DNA of 23,895 nucleotides. Source: Furcasterigmium furcatum (Eukaryota > Ascomycota > Sordariomycetes > Glomerellales > Plectosphaerellaceae). A model generated the notes under the pieces. That model made no database searches, had not been told where the DNA came from, and saw only the letters and a program-made list of their open reading frames with translations. The stretch lies in NCBI GenBank assembly GCA_001599815.1, contig BCIA01000004.1, forward strand, positions 1,873,805-1,897,699, read 5' to 3'. This document shows, one piece after another, positions 18,193 through 23,895 of this stretch (the first letter of the stretch is position 1; each line of letters starts with the position of its first letter). The position numbers and the translations under genes are program-made.

Positions 18193-18783
18193 CTAAACGC
18201 CATTGCCACCAACAGTGCCTCGGCCCCTTGCGTCAGGTTGTCTAGGAACAGATCCAAAAACCTCATCCATCACCTCCTCGAATAGGCTTAAGGGGGCGTT
18301 TTCAATGATGACGCTCTCGGCCATGTCTTCAACCACTAACCAGGCTTCTTCAACCAGAATGAAACATACGGGGTTTCGGGGTATCTCATCCGCAGCAAGA
18401 ATTTGGCGCCTGACCTCGCAATCAGCCTGCGCCTCAGTGTCAAACTGGCTGAAGAACTCGGTTGGCTCCACCATGTCGTGCGAAATCTCGGGGCAGCTGC
18501 CATAGGAATTGCGTCTAGTGTCTCCAGTGACTCCGGCGGTGTAGTGTAGGTTCTCAGGAAGGCGAGAACAGTCGTGATTCATCTGGTGAACTTCGCGTAT
18601 GATGCTGCCATCAGCGATGACATATGCGACGACAACAGGCTTGAGATGAGGGGCAACGTCAGCCTTATCAGTCGGCCAACCAAGGAAGATGGCGGGGAAG
18701 TAGAGCTGTTCAATGTCCTCATTTGAACGTCGGCAAGCGCCATGTGAGGGTTTGTCGCTTTGATTCGTCCGGGCTTCGGACAT
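18193..18783 (-). CDS. Orphan 196-aa acidic protein
   Basis: A single exon of 196 residues from ATG 18781-18783. No family recognised. The middle contains IEQLYFPAIFLGWPTDKADV and KPVVVAYVIADGSIIREVHQM, which suggest a small alpha/beta fold. The second half is acidic (DTEAQADCEVRRQILAADE, ILVEEAWLVVEDMAESVIIE), ending in Gly-rich text. No signal peptide. It lies upstream of the JmjC gene on the same strand, about 280 bases away. The hydrophobic and charged spacing looks protein-like, but no partner or role can be assigned from sequence. Confidence 0.6.
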   Translation of the reverse strand: MSEARTNQSDKPSHGACRRSNEDIEQLYFPAIFLGWPTDKADVAPHLKPVVVAYVIADGSIIREVHQMNHDCSRLPENLHYTAGVTGDTRRNSYGSCPEISHDMVEPTEFFSQFDTEAQADCEVRRQILAADEIPRNPVCFILVEEAWLVVEDMAESVIIENAPLSLFEEVMDEVFGSVPRQPDARGRGTVGGNGV

Positions 18784-19829
18784 CTTGGAGAACTTGGAGG
18801 GGACAGGACGGGTGGTGGCAGTCGTTGTTGGGGATGGCAGAACGTCGTGGGAGGAGCGTGCTAGACGCAGGCAGATTCGGATGGAGGTTGGATTTAAGTA
18901 CCGGTAGTTAAACCAATCGCATGATGGTTAGCTTCCCGCGGTGTGGGGAATGGTCGTCACCACTGATGGTCGCAGTTTTGGCAGGAAATTCGCTTGCTCC
19001 TGGCTAACTTTCCGTTGGAGCTAGAACCAAAAGTTCCAGTACTCGACATTCTATTCGCTGGACAACCGACCTGGAAGCTTTCGTCGAGGTTGGGACGAAA
19101 AGGTCCAGGGCCAGTCATTCTATTGGCAAGTAACGAGGGGGGTAGCATGCAATGCAGTCACCTGCATGAGTCCCTGATCATGTGAGTGGGTCCACACCAC
19201 CAAAGACAGTGAGCGCTCAAACAATCCTTGAACGCACTGATCAGCGGTTGGTGACAAACGTCTGACATGAGCGTGTGAACTAGACCGATTGCAGTGATAT
19301 CCGGCTGAGAGCGCCAATATGGTCCGTTTAATTGGCCGGCCGTCATGTCGGCAGAGCCGGTGGCGCCGGGTGGCCGCCCCAATCCACGTTCGCTGCGCAA
19401 CGATCTTCCCTCACTGAACAGGGTATAGTTGCATGTTCTATGCACGCCTATTGGAAAAGCCAGGGATACGAGCAGCCAACCTCCCTTGCTGATGAATCTT
19501 GCGCCATTGTCATGAAAGGCGGGATGTCTGAACAGGGGCATGTGCCTCTCGGCTGTGCTCGGTTGGTGGTGCCCTTTTTAGTACCGCCGAACGCACTAAC
19601 TACAGCAAGGGCACCGATTGGGCAGGATGCCCGCTGCCAAGTGGTCGCTCACCAGGCAAACGATCATATGACGTGACACCATCGCGACTTCGTTTATGAC
19701 AATAGATTCCATTATTGGGCATGCCTCGGTTCTGCGTAGTACTAACTATTCGGCTCATGAGTCTAAACTACTGACATATACCGAAGCATTTGGAAACAAG
19801 CATCACACACAACGAAATATCGACACCCC
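18784..19829. other. Intergenic region, no gene recognised
   Basis: About 1.05 kb. Short overlapping frames on both strands have uneven composition and no recognisable motifs, so I treat them as chance. No RNA gene or repeat stands out. It should hold the promoter of the 18193-18783 gene near its left end. Confidence 0.45.
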
Positions 19830-20223
19830 TCATACTTGCGGAGGCGTATCTTCACAGAAGCACCGAAAGGCTTCAACCGCCTGTGGCGGACCAATGGGAA
19901 GAATTGAGTTAGAATCAGCGTCGAAGCCGACTGAGCCTGTGATTATGCCATGGATTCCCTTGGCTTCGCATATAATAATGGGATACCCCACCCAGGATAT
20001 CGAAGAGACCGCGAAGTCGATGTCTATCACTGTTATTTATATGTCCAGACTCTAGAATTATGACCTTACTGGAAGCTCGCCATTCTCCCAAAGGAATCGC
20101 CGTTTCAGTATAAGCCCCAGCAGCGCCATGGGCAACTACATCGGCCTCCTGTCCATCAGGACAAATCGAGCCATAGGAAAAGGCAGCCAACTGGCATGCA
20201 ATAAGAAGCTTCCGCAACGACAT
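19830..20223 (-). CDS. Small secreted protein, two exons (candidate effector-like)
   Basis: Exon 20070-20223 joins exon 19830-20029 across a 40-nt intron (donor GTAAGG, acceptor AACAG). An in-frame alternative acceptor 6 bases later (GATAG) is also possible. The product has 117 residues (115 with the alternative). Residues 1 to about 18 form a signal peptide (LRKLLIACQLAAFSYG). The mature part has four Cys (SICPDG, IIICEAKG, FRCFCED), enough for two disulphides. No family recognised. Small size, secretion and Cys fit the general profile of fungal secreted effectors, but that is a category, not a function. Support rests on the signal peptide and the in-frame splice; the intron is unusually short. 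Confidence 0.5.
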
Positions 20224-20598
20224 ACTGCTTAGTTAAATTATACTTTGGCGTCGGGGTAACTGAGAGGTAAATTAATCCACGGATAGAGAAAGACTTAAAT
20301 ACACCAACGCTCAAGATTCAAGATTCAAGATCCAGGATTTAGCAGGATCATGCCGGTTCATGCTGGGAAGTATCTTTCGGATTTAGCATAGGTACTTACA
20401 ATAGTAAGTAGTAGGGAGAGAGAGCCATACAGAACGGGGGATTCAACTTACATCTCGTCTACTATTTTTAGACCTGCAGGCTTGTGACCTGATAGCACTA
20501 GCGGCTAGATAGATTTCAGGATATAACTATTTAAGTCCTGCGTTCCCGACTCGACGAAACTCGATGTTAAGCATTAGAAACTCCGTTACGTATCAACA
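20224..20598. promoter_or_regulatory. Divergent promoter region
   Basis: A 375-base gap between the start codons of the small secreted protein (minus) and the F-box/ankyrin gene (plus). It contains a short tandem of ATTCAAG near 20316-20330 and a GA-rich run near 20413. No coding sequence. Confidence 0.4.
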
Positions 20599-21837
20599 AT
20601 GGACCGACTACCCGTCGAGATCGTTCTTCTCATCTGTGAGACCCTTTACCTGCCATTCATTGAGCCGTATCGGTTTGAATTGCAGCCTAGGTGTCTGTGC
20701 TGGCTATTGCCACTATGCCACACATCGAGGTGGTTTCATTCGATAGTGCAGCCATTGATCTATCAGATTGCCAATGACATCGACACGTCAAGGTTCCGCG
20801 TCATGCGGATCGATCGAGCCGAGGCGCCCTTCAACCCATTTCCATTCGGAGGAGTTCACATCATGCCGGGCAGGAGAGTGTCCCTTCCACCATCATTCAA
20901 CGACTGGGACCGAGACTCTGTGTTACTACATGCCGCAAAGTCAGGTAACCTCCGACTTCTTCAGAACCTTGACAAGAGGTTTCGTCATCAATATCTGACC
21001 GTTGGACAATATCTAAACGAACCTTTCTACGACTTTAATGTGAACCAGCACTGCGATATCTCCGACAACCAGAACCGGTGTTGCGATTTACACGGGAAAT
21101 CTACGGCGTGCTTAACACCCCTCCATGCTGCCGTCAGCGGAGGGCATATTGAAGTTGTTCAATGGCTTCTGGAGCAAGGCGTCGAAGTGGACTCTTGGTC
21201 GGAATCGGTCTGTCTTTGCCATTCACGCCTTCACAAGATACGGCGAAATGGGGCCGACCTTGACGCCACCCCGCTCCTCATCGCTCTCTGTTATGGCTAC
21301 GACGATATTGCAATGCTGTTGGTTCGCCATAACGCACGCTGGTATAGATATCAGAGCTATCGCTGGCGTGTAACGACACTTCACGTTATCGCCGTGTACG
21401 GGCTGGTCGACTTTGCATCCTTCCTTGCGGAGCACGACCGCACGAATCGGTACCTTCATCGATCGGACTGGCCAGACGACGGAGGAAGATACGCCCTGCA
21501 TTATGTCTGCTACGCCCCGAACACCATCACGGCCTGCGAAGACGCATCCAGCACTCTCGTACATGCCCTCGAGCAATTCACACCAGTTGTGATGCATGCT
21601 CGCCATGGCTTCACTCCATTTACCATTGATGGAGAGGATGATGAGCGCACGCAGAACGAACTCACGCTGATTCGGGGAAAGTCTTATCAAGACGAATTCT
21701 GGCGTATCTCGTTGAGAGCTTACCACAGCCCAACGCCTGGCCTAAAACGCTATGCAAAGCAACACACCAACAGGGCCATGGCTACAGTTTTGAAGAAGTA
21801 CATCGGAGAACACCCTGCAGCGTTTGAGGTGGACTGA
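20599..21837 (+). CDS. F-box-like ankyrin-repeat protein
   Basis: A single exon of 412 residues from ATG 20599. Residues 3-55 resemble an F-box (RLPVEIVLLICETLYL, then LLPLCHTSRWFHSIVQPLIY), which normally binds Skp1 in SCF ubiquitin ligases. Ankyrin-type repeats follow at about 103-125 (LLHAAKSGNLRLLQNL), 172-198 (TPLHAAVSGGHIEVVQWLLE), 222-245 (TPLLIALCYGYDDIAMLLV) and 258-283 (TTLHVIAVYGLVDFASFLAE). Between the first two lies a Cys-rich insert (CDISDNQNRCCDLHG). F-box/ankyrin fusions are expanded and variable in filamentous fungi. Target recognition for ubiquitination is the likely role; the target is unknown. The gene appears intact. Confidence 0.85.
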   Translation: MDRLPVEIVLLICETLYLPFIEPYRFELQPRCLCWLLPLCHTSRWFHSIVQPLIYQIANDIDTSRFRVMRIDRAEAPFNPFPFGGVHIMPGRRVSLPPSFNDWDRDSVLLHAAKSGNLRLLQNLDKRFRHQYLTVGQYLNEPFYDFNVNQHCDISDNQNRCCDLHGKSTACLTPLHAAVSGGHIEVVQWLLEQGVEVDSWSESVCLCHSRLHKIRRNGADLDATPLLIALCYGYDDIAMLLVRHNARWYRYQSYRWRVTTLHVIAVYGLVDFASFLAEHDRTNRYLHRSDWPDDGGRYALHYVCYAPNTITACEDASSTLVHALEQFTPVVMHARHGFTPFTIDGEDDERTQNELTLIRGKSYQDEFWRISLRAYHSPTPGLKRYAKQHTNRAMATVLKKYIGEHPAAFEVD

Positions 21838-22323
21838 ATGCCCCTCAGGTGGATAGTAAATGCCTTCGAGGAAGGCATACATGTACTGCCGCCGGGCTCT
21901 TTCCTTACCAAATATGTTGTTTCATAATACACGAAGGCGTCCTGAAGATCTACATTTATGCCAGGCCTTCGTCATTGCAGTGATGTTGAGTGGCCATATT
22001 CCAATGCTGTCTCTGTGCTCTCTCACTCCTCTCTTGTAGAACGCCCCACGACCTCGACAAAGGCGTCCTCCCATGAATCTCTGGCTTAATCGACGATCGT
22101 GCACCAGCTCCATGATGGCCAGGGGATCGCTGACAAGCAGCTGAACGTTTGCCTGGCACAAAATGTGTGTGGGGACTCCTGCAGGGAAGTCGCGGGGTCA
22201 TGTCCGTGCAGTTGGCAGCGAAGGTAGATTTCCACGTCCACGCCAACAATCGCACGCGGTCGAGGTGTCAGTCACTGAACGGAAGGAGGACATCAAGCAA
22301 CAATGATAGAAATTCTCCTGCTG
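21838..22323. other. Convergent intergenic region, no gene recognised
   Basis: A 486-base gap between the convergent F-box/ankyrin and chromodomain genes. I see no convincing open frame, RNA or repeat. Confidence 0.4.
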
Positions 22324-22974
22324 CTACCCTTGAATTTGGGGACGGGGCCAAGGGCCCCTCATCTGTCGAATCCTCCTCCCTTGCTCCCCTTTCCTGTTGC
22401 CTGCGACAGATTTGCCGCGACGAGACCTTCTCAATGCTGGCCGTGCCTCGTTTGGTCTGCCAACCCTGCGCTTCTTCCGAGCCCGATCATCATCACATGA
22501 GTCATCTGACTCTTGCCTTGACTCTCCCAACTGTCCCGCCTCTCCCCCCTCTCCCGTCTCTCCCGTCTTTCGCAACATTCCAAACTCTCCTGAAATTTCT
22601 TGGGGCCTGCCCCCGTGGTTCGACCAAAACTCGGAGACAAGGATCGGGGCGTCCTCAATGAGATTAACCTCGGATTCCCAAGTAGGCTGGCCTGGTTGGC
22701 AAGTCCAGTACACCAACAACTTGACCTGGTTGTCCAAGACAGCCCAATTCGTGATTGAGTGAATCTCGTAATATTCTTCGGTGCGGTCTCCCCGGACACT
22801 AGTTGCTGTGGCCTCGTCGTCGCGAAAGAGCTTCGGCGCCTGAGAGTTGGTCGTTGATTGGGAAGGCGACATGCTGGTAGACTCGACGGGGGATGGAAAA
22901 CGAGCCAGAGAGAATGCGGCTCCTCGATCTGGGTGAAATTCGGGCTGACTAGCCAGGACACAGTCACCGGCCAT
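22324..22974 (-). CDS. Chromodomain protein with basic AT-hook-like tail
   Basis: A single exon of 216 residues from ATG 22972-22974. Residues about 66-118 form a chromodomain (EEYYEIHSI, then VKLLVYW, then PTWESEVNLIEDAPILVSEFW), a fold that in HP1/Polycomb reads methylated histone lysines. Tyr68 and Trp90 match two of the three HP1 aromatic cage positions, but the third (Trp plus 3) is Gln93 where HP1 has Phe/Tyr. Residues about 130-165 are Gly/Glu-rich and acidic. The end (166-216) is highly basic, with RARKKRRVGRPNEARP resembling an AT-hook and a nuclear signal. There is no chromoshadow domain and no integrase nearby, so a retrotransposon origin is not shown. Probably nuclear and DNA- or chromatin-binding. 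Confidence 0.75.
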   Translation of the reverse strand: MAGDCVLASQPEFHPDRGAAFSLARFPSPVESTSMSPSQSTTNSQAPKLFRDDEATATSVRGDRTEEYYEIHSITNWAVLDNQVKLLVYWTCQPGQPTWESEVNLIEDAPILVSEFWSNHGGRPQEISGEFGMLRKTGETGEGGEAGQLGESRQESDDSCDDDRARKKRRVGRPNEARPALRRSRRGKSVAGNRKGEQGRRIRQMRGPWPRPQIQG

Positions 22975-23633
22975 GATTTTGATTTGGAAGGATTTGAGGA
23001 CCGACTTTGGAGCTGGGCTCTTGTAGTCCTAATATAGCCGACGGGAGCATGAGCTACCGTAAGACCCTCTCCGCTCCTTCTTTCCCGCCCCAGACCTACA
23101 CGTTGACACGATCTACAACCCCCACCAAAGCCACGTCATGATTTCATTGAACCCAACCAGTGTCATGTTCGGCCCGAAAGGCTTCCCTGATGAGAAAACG
23201 AGTCGCATCGGTCAAGCCCCGAGCTGAAATGAAAGAGCTGCGCATGATGCAGGTGACTGGTACGTCACAACAGGGCGGCACGCGCCCATGATAAGCCAAT
23301 GACCAACTTAGAAGGCGTCCCGAGTGGTCTCCCTCTCGTTTGTCAGAACGATGGGTTCTAAAAGAGGTTATCGCAAGCGAGAGGTTCTCCCAAGTCCAGG
23401 CATCTCCTGACCATGTCGGATAAACCCCATCAGTGACCAGCATCACTAGCGCCAACAGCTCCCACTCGCCAAGAGCTTCGGCTGATGGCTGGCCGAGTTG
23501 GCTGCCATCCTCGGCGACCACCACCAGGGTCCGCAGCTCCGCTCAGCCAACAGCAACCGCCTTGGATGCCACCATCACTCCCGAGGCCAACAATCTCCGC
23601 ACATCACCGCCCAAGGAGTGACGCCACGTCATC
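22975..23633. other. Intergenic region with one weak minus-strand frame (23144-23443)
   Basis: About 660 bases. One minus-strand frame from ATG 23441-23443 to the stop at 23144 gives 99 residues (TDGVYPTWSGDAWTWENLSL and on). It is protein-like in places but has no recognised motif and may be a remnant or a 3' exon. The rest should hold the promoter of the chromodomain gene. No RNA gene seen. Confidence 0.3.
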
Positions 23634-23895
23634 GATGGGCTTGAGGCGATGGTCTGCAGCCTCACGGAGTTGGAAAGGAGGGAAGTGCGTCCGATCCGCA
23701 GATGGGCTTGAGGCGGTGGTCTGCAGCCTCACGGAGTTGGAAAGGAGGGGAGTGCGTCCGATCCGCAGATGGGCTTGAGGCGGTGGTCTGCAGCCTCACG
23801 GAGTTGGAGGGATGGGATACTCGAAGTCGAACTGAGGCAATGGTCTGCAGCCTCACGGAGTTGGAAGGAGGGGATACTCGAAGTCGAACTGAGGC
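23634..23895. repeat. Minisatellite, 67-bp then 57-bp units
   Basis: GGTCTGCAGCCTCACGGAG recurs at 23651, 23718, 23785 and 23842, spacings of 67, 67 and 57. The first units share GATGGGCTTGAGGC and GTGCGTCCGATCCGCA; later units replace the end with ATACTCGAAGTCGAACTGAG. The array runs off the window end, so its length is unknown. The 67-bp period is not a multiple of three and the frames drift, so it is unlikely to be coding. Confidence 0.95.

Noticed and set aside
19158..19676. Overlapping frames of 127 and 114 codons on opposite strands
   Set aside because: Both open over the same bases, no recognisable domain, low-complexity Gly/Ser/Pro text.
22149..22762. Plus-strand frames opposite the chromodomain gene
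   Set aside because: Antisense shadows rich in Pro/Ser/Leu created by the basic and acidic codons of the real gene.
1..23895. Starship captain (DUF3435), CRISPR array, tRNA and rRNA genes
   Set aside because: Looked for on both strands; nothing matched. The repeats at both ends are tandem satellites without spacer structure.

Overview
This window looks like nuclear DNA of a filamentous ascomycete (Pezizomycotina). The genes have short introns of about 40-60 nt with GTATGT/GTGAGT-like donors and CTRAY-like branch points. The protein families (DUF3723, a Pcl/Pho80-like cyclin, F-box plus ankyrin, a lone chromodomain, small secreted Cys proteins) are typical of fungal accessory regions. AT-rich islands at the left have almost no CpA or TpG, the footprint of repeat-induced point mutation (RIP). 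I cannot name the species.

Layout. (1) 1-460: a decaying ~27-bp tandem array built on TTCTGGAA, running into RIP-like AT-rich DNA. (2) 464-1123: an orphan gene on the minus strand, followed by a second RIP-like island (about 1190-2040) that holds a perfect 20-bp-arm hairpin. (3) 2067-2829: a two-exon secreted protein with a three-copy 10-residue repeat. (4) 3169-4367: two small coiled-coil/acidic-tail genes beside a large DUF3723 gene with a ParB-like motif (4829-7552). DUF3723 is a recurrent cargo family of Starship giant transposons. (5) 7736-8988: a small Cys/His protein and a spliced single-pass membrane miniprotein. (6) 9441-17909: a two-exon Ulp1/C48-type protease homologue, a divergently transcribed cyclin-like gene, a small orphan gene and a JmjC oxygenase. 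(7) 18193-18783: an acidic orphan. (8) 19830-23895: a spliced small secreted protein, an F-box/ankyrin protein, a chromodomain/basic-tail protein and a terminal minisatellite.

The main observation is that the C48-protease homologue and the JmjC protein end in the same roughly 200-residue C-terminal module, which I do not recognise as a named domain. Two unrelated catalytic folds (SUMO-protease-like and 2-oxoglutarate oxygenase) joined to one common tail, with a cyclin between them and a chromodomain gene a few kb away, could be an accessory chromatin or SUMO-linked system. The protease appears to lack the usual catalytic Asp and the chromodomain lacks one aromatic cage residue, so some members may bind rather than act. 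No captain recombinase (DUF3435), tRNA, rRNA or CRISPR was found. Splice models and functions are read from sequence by eye and are predictions.
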